Of a stretch of DNA of 64,000 nt, positions 21,176 to 28,522 are shown piece after piece. Location: the NCBI GenBank assembly GCA_963775935.1, contig CAVZKR010000003.1, forward strand, positions 124,001 to 188,000, read 5' to 3'. Origin of the DNA: JBBIPA01 sp963775935. GTDB taxonomy: Bacteria > Chloroflexota > Dehalococcoidia > GIF9 > UBA5629. Under the pieces are notes generated by a model. It saw only the letters and a program-made list of their open reading frames with translations, did not search any database and was not told the DNA's origin. The translations under genes were made by a program, and so were the position numbers. How positions within the stretch are numbered: the first letter of the stretch is position 1; each line of letters opens with the position of its first letter.

Positions 21176-21400
21176 TTAATCGAGGTACCCCAGTGCTCTC
21201 AGCCTGTCCTTAACGCGTTCTTCGTCCCCCTTGCTAAATGGTTCAGCTTCGCTTTCTTCTTCAGAGACGATCTCTCTCAGCACATAGGTAACATAACTTG
21301 ATACTGATGTAAAACCAGTTCCCTTAATTCGTTCTTCAATCTTCGTGAAAAGTGGCGCTGGTATGGAAACAGTGGTAAACTTTTTCGCCTCTTCACCCAT
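21176..21400 (-). CDS. Ribbon-helix-helix (CopG-type) regulator
   Basis: This 74-residue protein begins with a basic strand (KKFTTVSIPAPLFTKIEERI) and continues GTGFTSVSSYVTYVLREIV, the strand-helix-helix pattern of RHH DNA-binding proteins, which bind as dimers to palindromes. A charged linker ends in LRALGYLD. AAGGAGGG lies upstream of the ATG. It is first in the transporter-cysDN operon and has two related 16-bp palindromes just upstream, so autoregulation is likely. The signal it senses is unknown. Confidence 0.8.
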   Translation of the reverse strand: MGEEAKKFTTVSIPAPLFTKIEERIKGTGFTSVSSYVTYVLREIVSEEESEAEPFSKGDEERVKDRLRALGYLD

Positions 21401-21417
21401 GAAATCCCTCCTTTGTC

Positions 21418-21433
21418 TAATTACATGTAATTA
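21418..21433. promoter_or_regulatory. Operator-like palindrome 1 (TAATTACATGTAATTA)
   Basis: This perfect 16-bp palindrome lies 18 bases before the RHH gene's start codon, overlapping its leader. It shares TAATTA half-sites with palindrome 2 and is a good candidate for RHH binding. Confidence 0.6.
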
Positions 21434-21469
21434 ATATGTATCGTTACACAGAGTGTGCTATCTGGTTGC

Positions 21470-21485
21470 TAATTATATATAATTA
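21470..21485. promoter_or_regulatory. Operator-like palindrome 2 (TAATTATATATAATTA)
   Basis: This is a second perfect 16-bp palindrome with the same half-sites. Its centre is 52 bases from that of palindrome 1, close to five helical turns, so both sites face the same side of the DNA. Confidence 0.55.
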
Positions 21486-21762
21486 TAAATACCCTGTCAA
21501 TAATATATCTCATATTTCCAGCAGCAATAGAATCAATTAAAGCCTGCCCCGCCTCGCTAGGTGGAGGTATCCACGGACCATTTTGTAACAGCGCTAAAGG
21601 CAAATGATCGGGAGTTGTCCAGACGAAACCCAAGTAACGAATCCCCAGCTCATTGAACCTCTTCAGGAAATTTATCGTGCAGTCTACTCGAATTTCTTTG
21701 TCCTTGGAGCTGGATGGTTTCCCAGTCAGTGGAGTGACCGGTTGAAACTGGAAACTTTGCAA
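21486..21762 (-). pseudogene. Fragment resembling the TIM-barrel domain of the neighbouring secreted protein
   Basis: An open frame from TTG at 21762 encodes FLKRFNELGIRYLGFVWTTP followed by DHLPLALLQNGPWIPPPSEA. The first part resembles the LAYLESVGIRFVYVGWFP segment of the 1019-residue secreted protein at 22.6-25.6 kb. There is no Shine-Dalgarno, no signal peptide, and the frame runs into the operator region. I read it as a decayed fragment, though a small unknown gene cannot be excluded. Confidence 0.35.
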
Positions 21763-21878
21763 GATGGTGAGTCACCGGACAAGGATGGAGATTACCAAAG
21801 ACAAAGATAGAAACTGAAATGGCAGACAGATTTTAGTACTCATCAGCCAGGCATAATACCTTGCTTCAAAGAAGGAGA

Positions 21879-22082
21879 TTATTGCATTAATTCCTGAAGA
21901 TTATTTTTTTCAGCAAGAAAGCGCTCAATCTCATCTCGATCAAACCGTCGGTCACCACGGGTACCAATGCGATATGCATTGATCATACCCTGGTTATTCC
22001 ATCGTCTTATAGTATTGATATGAACATTGAGCAGACGCGCCAGCTGTCTTGATGTTAACATACGGTCATTTTTCAGTGTCAT
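21879..22082 (-). CDS. Small helix-turn-helix DNA-binding protein (excisionase/MerR-like)
   Basis: This 67-residue protein has RMLTSRQLARLLNVHINTIR then RWNNQGMINAYRIGTRGDRRF and DRDEIERFLAEK. That is the HTH_17/excisionase-like winged helix (PF12728 type), which often binds DNA as a small partner of mobile elements or as a regulator. It is complete. The upstream bases GGAGAT lie 10 bases before the ATG. A relic of a close homologue lies at 26.2 kb inside an inverted-repeat-bounded segment. Confidence 0.75.
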   Translation of the reverse strand: MTLKNDRMLTSRQLARLLNVHINTIRRWNNQGMINAYRIGTRGDRRFDRDEIERFLAEKNNLQELMQ

Positions 22083-22575
22083 AGTATCTCCAACTTATTC
22101 CAACTATTTCATGCTATCCCATAATGACTATACTTTACCGTGCCTTACCGGGCAATGACCAAAAGGTACTAATCGGAATAGACAAATAGCCCTATTTATT
22201 TTATTTACTTGGTAAGGTCACGTATTACAAAATCACCATGTAAACCGGTGGATACAGTTTCATTCTATATGCCAACAAGCAAAGCACCGTCAGTATCAGA
22301 CCGCTTAACTTGGTTCTCCTACCTACTCGATGACCATCCGCTTTTTGGCAGTTGCAGCATTTCCTGGGATTTTGAAGCTTTTCTCATCGCTTTAAACAGT
22401 AACGCCACAAGCGGCTTTTACCCACTAGTATATAATCGCCAGTTCCATGGCAAGTTAAGGTTAAATATAAACCCACTCATTGAACTCATCGTCTGGATAG
22501 TGCTCTCATTACTGTAAGAGCCTTTGCGTGTACTCTATTGGTAAGAGACATTCGTTACTACCAATGTATTATTGC
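22083..22575. other. Intergenic region holding a decayed Fn3-like module
   Basis: Bases ~22365-22560 align in order with the repeat module of the adjacent 1019-residue gene: TTTTGAAGCTTTTCTC, CCACAAGCGGCTTTTACCC, CTCATCGTCTGGATAGTGCT and CTCATTACTGTAAGAGCC. They carry many substitutions and stops. The gene's present stop is therefore probably not the ancestral end. The rest (22083-22360) shows nothing recognisable. Confidence 0.6.
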
Positions 22576-25500
22576 TCAGCGGCGCCCCCCAGCGGTGTTC
22601 GCTGAAGAAGTCTCATTAGCGGTTACCACAGGCATACTTACTGGGGTTTTAAAGTTTTTTTCAACGCCGATGGCAGTACCATCAGCAGCTGCTTTCGCCC
22701 GGTAGTAGTACGTAGCCCCCGGTGTCAAAGAGCTGAGAGCGAAGGTAAATCCGCCAGGCGCACTCATCGCCTGGACAGTGGTCTCATTGCTGTAAGAACC
22801 AGAGCTGGTGCCCCACTGGAAAGAGACGTTCACTGAACTGGCAGTACCCAGGTTAGACAAATTGCCATTCAGCGTTGCCCCGGTGGAGTTTACTTTAGAA
22901 GCCTCACTCGTGGTTACCTCAGATGCACTCTCAGGCTGGGTGACAATATCACTGATTGGTGAAGTCCGGCTTGGCCACTGGAGAGAGGCGTTCATATCCT
23001 CTGGATTGACACTAACCACGGCAGAACTATTCGTCAAATTGCCACTAGCATTGGTAGTTATTTTAGGTGGGGAGGGTGATATAGGTGAAGTCCTAAAGGT
23101 TTTCTCGTCGCCGTAGACAGTGCCATCACCAGTGGCTTTTGCCCGGTAGTAGTACGTAGCCCCCGGTGTCAACGAGCCGAGGGCAAAAGTAAAACTGCCA
23201 GGTGAATTCATTGATTGGGCGGTGGTCTCATTACTGTAAAAGCCTGAGTTGGTGCCCAACTGGAAAGAGATATTAACTGAACTGGCAGTACCCAGGTTAG
23301 ACAAATTGCCACTTAGCGTCGCGCTACTGTCGGTTAGATTAGCAGTAGCAGTGGTTATTACCACAGGTGCACTTACTGCTGTTTTGAAGCTTTTCTCGTT
23401 ACCATAAGCAGTACCATCGCCAGCGGCTTTCCCCCGATAGTAGTACGTAGTCCCCGGTGTCAAAGAGCTGAGAGCGAAGGTAAATCCGCCAGGCGCACTC
23501 ATCGCCTGGACAGTGGTCTCATTGCTGTAAGAACCAGAGCTGGTGCCCCACTGGAAAGAGATGTTCACTGAACTGGCAGTACCCAGGTTAGACAAATTGC
23601 CATTCAGCGTTGCCCCGGTGGAGTTTACTTTAGAAGCCTCACTCGTGGTTACCTCAGATGCACTCTCAGGCTGGGTGACAATATCACTGATTGGTGAAGT
23701 CCGGCTTGGCCACTGGAGAGAGGCGTTCATATCCTCTGGATTGACACTAACCACGGCAGAACTATTCGTCAAATTGCCACTAGCATTGGTAGTTATTTTA
23801 GGTGGGGAGGGTGATATAGGTGAAGTCCTAAAGGTTTTCTCGTCGCCGTAGACAGTGCCATCACCAGTGGCTTTTGCCCGGTAGTAGTACGTAGCCCCCG
23901 GTGTCAACGAGCCGAGGGCAAAAGTAAAACTGCCAGGTGAATTCATTGATTGGGCAGTGGTCTCATTACTGTAAAAGCCTGAGTTGGTGCCCAACTGGAA
24001 AGAGATATTAACTGAACTGGCAGTACCCAGGTTAGACAAATTGCCACTTAGTGTCGCGCTACTGTCGGTTAGATTAGCAGTAGCAGTGGTTATTACCACA
24101 GGTGCACTTACTGCTGTTTTGAAGCTTTTCTCGTTACCATAAGCAGTACCATCGCCAGCGGCTTTCCCCCGATAGTAGTACGTAGTCCCCGGTGTCAAAG
24201 AGCTGAGAGCGAAGGTAAATCCGCCAGGCGCACTCATCGCCTGGACGGTGGTCTCATTGCTGTAGGAGCCTGAACTGGTACCCCACTGGAAAGATGCGTT
24301 CACCGTGGCCGCTGTACCAATTCCATCTAAATTACCACTCAACACGACAGAAGTAGTCGTCACACCACTGGTATTAACAGAAGTTACTTTCGGTGGGGAA
24401 GTGGTAGCTACCAATCGTACAATCTTCTCGTAAATTGGCGCTTGCAACCTTGGAATTTCCTTAGCTATCTCTACAAGTTTGGGCACAGGATTACCGTTAT
24501 TATCAAAAAATTGCCAGGTAGGGTTGCGGGTGGCATTTGCAGCAAACAATGTAACTATGCCAGCCCCATGAGCAAATAAAGATTCGATATACTGTACATT
24601 AAAATCATTCACATTAGGAGGGTAGCCATTATTTAGCTCTATATTCCACCAGCCTACTGTAGGTTTCCCCACGGAATTCTTCCAACCGCTAAGCAAGTCT
24701 AATTGTTGGTCCATCTCAGTAATACTAAGAGCATAATCAGTAAAACTTAAAAAATCTGATGTTGCCAAGGTTGCCGCCATTAGTTCAGGGTGCATTTTAC
24801 TATTGCCTAATAATGTAGTACTTATAGGTAGTTCGGTTTTCGAACGGAAAATACCTTTGATAAAACTAAGGTAATTTGCAGCTTGTAAAGCTCCATAATT
24901 CTGGCCTACAGGATTAGTGCATCCCAGATTACTTAGCTGAGATGCAGGGAGCGGGTAATTTATTTCACTTTCCATTATAAGGGCAACCACATTTTGATAT
25001 CTGCTAACAATATTTATCCATCTGGTTGCCCAATCTCCTGCCGTGTCTATTCCACCACCCGGACGCGCCCACGAGAAATTCGGGTTAGCCAAGTCCTTGA
25101 ATTCGCAATTGCTGTTTTTCAGTGAAAATAATGGTAATACCATCATCTTATGTTTATAAAATAAATCAAACAAATTTCCGTATGCCGACGCCTCATCTTG
25201 TATTGAGGAGAATTGAGGAAACCATCCTACGTAGACAAATCTAATTCCTACTGATTCAAGATAAGCCAATTCTTTATCATAAAGGGCCAGGTTTGCAGAT
25301 GAATACCATGCTCCGTAGGGCATCCCGCCTGTAAAAACCATGCCAATAAACCACCTCCCCACCCCATTTATTGCAATAAAACCATTATTGCCTATTTGTA
25401 CGCGCTCAGTAGTTCCATCAGCCCAGGTGATTACCCGGTCAAGCGAATAGCCTTCTCCAGCCGCGTGAACCGCCTGTGGAACTGCAATCGCTACTAAAGA

Positions 25501-25635
25501 AAAGACAAAAATGAAGCATAATAGTACACTGAGCCATTTATTAATATGTGAAGTCTTGAGTCGATTGCTGGCAAAGTCACCCTCTTTGATTTCTGGTGCT
25601 CTAGCAGCACTTTTGCTAAAATGATTAGCAAACAA
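22576..25635 (-). CDS. Large secreted protein: glycoside-hydrolase-like TIM barrel plus Fn3-like repeats
   Basis: This 1019-residue protein starts at TTG 25635, 9 bases after AAAGGAGG. A membrane-spanning signal (LLCFIFVFSLVAIAVPQAVH) near residues 37-58 sends it out of the cell. Residues ~65-405 look like a (beta/alpha)8 glycosidase fold: VALIMESEINYP and WWNIELNNGYPP place candidate catalytic acids on strands 4 and 7. This is inference; no GH family is certain. The rest consists of ~90-residue modules with SSATLSGNLSNLGTASSVN, ISFQ-GT-SG-YSNET and LTPGATYYYRAKA. A 245-residue block of them is repeated almost exactly. A linker rich in Pro/Ser separates modules. No cell-wall anchor is seen at the C-terminus, which ends in GGRR and may be truncated. 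Confidence 0.75.
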   Translation of the reverse strand: MFANHFSKSAARAPEIKEGDFASNRLKTSHINKWLSVLLCFIFVFSLVAIAVPQAVHAAGEGYSLDRVITWADGTTERVQIGNNGFIAINGVGRWFIGMVFTGGMPYGAWYSSANLALYDKELAYLESVGIRFVYVGWFPQFSSIQDEASAYGNLFDLFYKHKMMVLPLFSLKNSNCEFKDLANPNFSWARPGGGIDTAGDWATRWINIVSRYQNVVALIMESEINYPLPASQLSNLGCTNPVGQNYGALQAANYLSFIKGIFRSKTELPISTTLLGNSKMHPELMAATLATSDFLSFTDYALSITEMDQQLDLLSGWKNSVGKPTVGWWNIELNNGYPPNVNDFNVQYIESLFAHGAGIVTLFAANATRNPTWQFFDNNGNPVPKLVEIAKEIPRLQAPIYEKIVRLVATTSPPKVTSVNTSGVTTTSVVLSGNLDGIGTAATVNASFQWGTSSGSYSNETTVQAMSAPGGFTFALSSLTPGTTYYYRGKAAGDGTAYGNEKSFKTAVSAPVVITTATANLTDSSATLSGNLSNLGTASSVNISFQLGTNSGFYSNETTAQSMNSPGSFTFALGSLTPGATYYYRAKATGDGTVYGDEKTFRTSPISPSPPKITTNASGNLTNSSAVVSVNPEDMNASLQWPSRTSPISDIVTQPESASEVTTSEASKVNSTGATLNGNLSNLGTASSVNISFQWGTSSGSYSNETTVQAMSAPGGFTFALSSLTPGTTYYYRGKAAGDGTAYGNEKSFKTAVSAPVVITTATANLTDSSATLSGNLSNLGTASSVNISFQLGTNSGFYSNETTAQSMNSPGSFTFALGSLTPGATYYYRAKATGDGTVYGDEKTFRTSPISPSPPKITTNASGNLTNSSAVVSVNPEDMNASLQWPSRTSPISDIVTQPESASEVTTSEASKVNSTGATLNGNLSNLGTASSVNVSFQWGTSSGSYSNETTVQAMSAPGGFTFALSSLTPGATYYYRAKAAADGTAIGVEKNFKTPVSMPVVTANETSSANTAGGRR
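22711..24270. repeat. 735-bp direct tandem repeat (two copies plus a partial third)
   Basis: Copy 1 is 22711-23445, copy 2 is 23446-24180 and a partial copy continues to about 24270. Only a few base differences are visible between copies 1 and 2 (for example at 23236/23971 and 24052). The period equals 245 codons, so the frame is kept. Confidence 0.9.
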
Positions 25636-25654
25636 GGGACGACCTCCTTTGTTC

Positions 25655-25695
25655 GGCTCCGTCAGTAAGCCCGCTAAGCCCTGGCGGAGTCTTTT
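25655..25695 (-). promoter_or_regulatory. Leader hairpin element, copy 1
   Basis: On the minus strand the element reads ACTCCGCCAGGGCTTAGCGG then GCTTACTGACGGAG, closed by a CTCCG/CGGAG stem. It lies directly before the Shine-Dalgarno of the 1019-residue secreted protein. Nearly the same core recurs at 40.47 kb. A riboswitch-like or attenuator role is possible but unproven. Confidence 0.4.
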
Positions 25696-25958
25696 TGTGT
25701 GGGCTTTCTATTTCCTCAGTTCATCTAATGTAATTATCCTTTCTTCACCATGATGATATAAGCCCAGATAGTACTGTTTTCGTATAGCTATAAGGTACTA
25801 TCACAGAATTTCAGTTAGTATTTACATAACCCCCTAAGAACTTGACTTTGAAGAAAATAGTCCACCCACCTAGAATAGAAGGCTGGAGGAGTTCAAGCTA
25901 TAAGTTAGTAGAGTGGAAGAAGGAGTGGGATTTCAAGGTTAGATAGTTATTTAAGAAT

Positions 25959-25994
25959 AATGCTTAATGAAAATAGCATAGCACTTGAAGTGAA
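25959..25994 (+). repeat. Inverted repeat, left arm (36 bases)
   Basis: This matches the reverse complement of 26385-26420 at about 32 of 36 positions, with 26 of 27 in the core TGAAAATAGCATAGC(A/G)CTTG. The two arms bound about 460 bases. Confidence 0.75.
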
Positions 25995-26194
25995 ACGTTC
26001 TCAGGCGTGAAAAAGGCAATAGGCGAAGAAATGTCCAAAAGAAACGTATCGTTGACGCAAATGCAGAAATTATTTTGGCTTCATTAAGCGGTGAAACCAC
26101 CTGAGAGACTTGTGCTAGAGGCATGATATGCCGGCAGGGCAGTGTCTCCCTTCATAAAAGCCATTATCGCAGTATTTCAAACGGTTGCACTTCC

Positions 26195-26254
26195 CTATGA
26201 AAAACGGCTAATTTTATCGTTATCAAATCTTCGGTCACCACGGATGCCATACTT
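26195..26254 (-). pseudogene. Relic of an HTH (excisionase-like) gene
   Basis: The minus strand reads K-YGIRGDRRFDNDKISRFS then a stop. It matches YRIGTRGDRRFDRDEIERFL of the intact HTH protein at 21.9-22.1 kb. The N-terminal HTH part is absent. The fragment lies between the two inverted-repeat arms. Confidence 0.7.
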
Positions 26255-26384
26255 AGGTTACGAGTAAAAAAATCGAATATGAAATTTGGACTGCACCCTT
26301 ATGTTTGTCAACATAGGCTATTAAGTTGTGGCAGGATTCCGCAGTATTCTGCTGTTTGAATAGTATGGCTTCAAACTCAATTGA

Positions 26385-26420
26385 TTCACTTCAAGCGCTA
26401 TGCTATTTTCAGCAAGCAGT
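26385..26420 (-). repeat. Inverted repeat, right arm (36 bases)
   Basis: This is the partner of the arm at 25959-25994. The pair could be the ends of a small mobile element or relic. No transposase lies between them. Confidence 0.75.
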
Positions 26421-26532
26421 ACAAACATTTACACTATTGCTAGTGCATAGTATACTTCAACGGTAAACGCAATTAAAAGAGCAACCTTGACAAAAAATAG
26501 TGTAGTATCTTCTTATTTTATAGATATTATTA

Positions 26533-27820
26533 ATGAATAGTAAATATCTGATGGATCGCATGGTCAATTATATGAAGGACCCCCTTCATAAAAATGCCAT
26601 ATTCCTTATAGCAACCAATGCCACTGCTGCAATATTCGGTTTTTTCTTCTGGACGATAGCAGCCCGATTATTCCCTGTTGCCGATGTGGGGCAAGCCACA
26701 GCACTGATATCTGCGGTTAGCTTGCTCACATCTTTTTCCTGGGCTTGGTCTGGGAATAGGCTTAATTCGTTTCTTACCTGATGAAAAAGACAAACCAGGA
26801 ATGCTAAATACTGCAGTTACCGTTGTCTCTATTTTCTCCTTAATACTGGGTCTTATTTTCTGGTGGGGAATAGAGATATGGACACCGTCATTGACGTTCC
26901 TGAAACATAATGCATCGTTATCAGTTATTTTTATTCTCTTTGTGGTTGTCAATAGTATTTTGGTATTACAGGGAAGTATTTTTATAGCATTTCGCCGGGC
27001 ACAGTATTCCTTTTTTCAGAGCCTCATCGCCGGTTCAAGGATAGCGATATTGCCATTTCTGGCAGCATTCAGTACAAGTGGAATATTTTCCTCATATGCG
27101 CTGGGATTTGTTATAGCGCTTATATGTTCTCTAGTCTTCGTGTTTATCTTATGCTCTCAGTACCGTCCCCTTACCGAAATAAAAGGTAAGATTTTAAAGA
27201 AGCTAATACGGTTCTCTTTTGGCAACTATATCGGTGATTGTTTCAAGATGTTACCAGGAGTGGTCATGCCTCTTATCATTATCAATATACTCAGTGCAGA
27301 CATGAGCGCGTACTTCTACGTCGCCTGGATGATAGCCAGTTTCTTTTTTGTTGTTTCCTATGCCACCAACTCCTCTTTACTGGCCGAATCGTCGCACAAT
27401 GTGAAGGACCTCCAGAAGCAGGTAATAAGGGCTATAAAATTTATTTTTATTATACTCATACCAGCGATAATAGTGATATATTTCATAGGTGAATATCTAC
27501 TGCATTTATTTGGTGAAAAATACTCGGTTGGGTCAATAAATCTGCTGCGCATACTGGTACTCGCCAGCATACCAATAGCTATAAATGAAATTTATATATC
27601 TATATGCAGAATAAAGAAAAAAATAGTACCTGTTATAGCTATTTATGGCTGTGTTGCTTTATTTACCATTATATGTAGCTATTTCTTAATCGATCTTCTA
27701 GGTATTATGGGGATAGGAATTGCCTACATTGTAGGAAATTCAATAGCATCCGTAGTTATAGCTTCATTTTATATAATCAACTTGTACTACACACCAAAAA
27801 ACAAGCCGCAACCAAGGTAG
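26533..27820 (+). pseudogene. Polysaccharide flippase (Wzx/MATE-like), frameshifted
   Basis: Two frames together encode a ~428-residue membrane protein of the oligosaccharide flippase family. The first (26533-26781) has AIFLIATNATAAIFGFFFWT and VADVGQATALISAVSLLTSF. The second continues from ~26749 as GLGLGIGLIRFLPDEKDKPG with about ten further hydrophobic segments. The frames meet at a run of five T (26733-26737); four T would restore the frame. Such proteins export lipid-linked oligosaccharides, matching the glycan locus to the right. It is either inactivated or a homopolymer sequencing error. The final bases run into a transposase relic on the other strand. Confidence 0.8.
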
Positions 27821-27825
27821 TAACC

Positions 27826-27893
27826 CGACTGTTTTTATACTCCTTCTCGAATTGTAGCGGTGCTTTGTAACCTAAGGCTGTATGCAAATATGT
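27826..27893 (-). mobile_element. Transposase C-terminal relic (IS3/IS481-like integrase)
   Basis: The minus strand reads YLHTALGYKAPLQFEKEYK, the typical C-terminal end of rve-type transposases. Only about 20 codons remain. It separates the flippase from the duplicated phosphatase fragment and probably marks a past insertion or rearrangement. Confidence 0.6.
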
Positions 27894-28306
27894 GCTGAAT
27901 CTAAATGGAAATGCTGGATTCTATCCAGCAAGGTGTAGACTGAGATGAGCAAATCCGGTTTTTGTGCCAGCAGATCCTTTGTCTTGTCAGTGATTCTTTC
28001 CAGTTCCTCCTGCCATTCCCTTTCATTAGTGGGCAGCCCAAAACCCACGGGTCTAAAATCAATGCCAAAACAATAAGGCGGCACTATGAAAGGCACATTC
28101 AATGCTACTGTTCTTTTACCCTGTCGTTCCAAGACGTCCCAAATGAAGTCAACTTTTATATCTTTGCGCTTGACGATATTGTCAGCCACAACGAAACTAT
28201 CATGGCCTGTTCGGTGAAACGCTACCAGCTCTTCAAGATTCAACCTTTTACAAGGAACTACCTGAAGCCAGTCCAAGCGTGCGTTAATGTCATCGTCATT
28301 GTTCAT
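27894..28306 (-). pseudogene. Duplicated fragment of the alkaline-phosphatase-like gene
   Basis: Bases ~27904-28218 are nearly identical to 15062-15371, the middle of the phosphatase gene after cysN. They encode HDSFVVADNIVKRKDIKVDF to LLDRIQHFH with a few changes. The metal-binding first Asp and the DHG motif are both missing, so it cannot be active. The upstream part of the frame (NARLDWLQVVPCKRLNLEEL) is unrelated and unrecognised. One end abuts a transposase relic. Confidence 0.85.
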
Positions 28307-28522
28307 GTCCTCAGCAGAAACTTGCTTTTAGTTAGTTACTGGATGCTACCTGCCATCTTTGCCTGGTTCTCGGTATATGCGGCCAATACTTAGTCTTAAC
28401 GAAGAGCTTTAATTGAAGAAGATATTATACTTCTTCAAGCTATGGGAAAGAGGACGGGGACAAGTGTGGAGTCGATTAAACGAATAATAAAAAAGTTCCT
28501 GTGACTTAGCTCTTTCTGCTGT
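28307..28522. other. Intergenic stretch
   Basis: No gene or clear signal is seen. It lies between the phosphatase fragment and the long phosphodiesterase-like gene. Confidence 0.4.

Larger units (their letters stand above)
25636..26532. other. Non-coding accessory region with inverted repeats and relics
   Basis: About 900 bases without a functional gene. It holds the leader of the secreted-protein gene with a hairpin element (25655-25695), a pair of 36-base inverted repeats, and a relic of an HTH gene. The rest shows no recognisable content. Confidence 0.5.

Noticed and set aside
22808..23851. Two plus-strand 102-codon frames with almost the same sequence
   Set aside because: They are antisense shadows of the 735-bp repeat in the secreted-protein gene.
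22711..24270. CRISPR-like array
   Set aside because: The repeats are long coding modules with no short direct repeats or spacers. No Cas genes are present in the window.
25655..25760. c-di-GMP (GEMM-I) riboswitch before the secreted-protein gene
   Set aside because: Only the 3' part is faintly similar. The 5' aptamer half could not be placed, so it is not called as a riboswitch.
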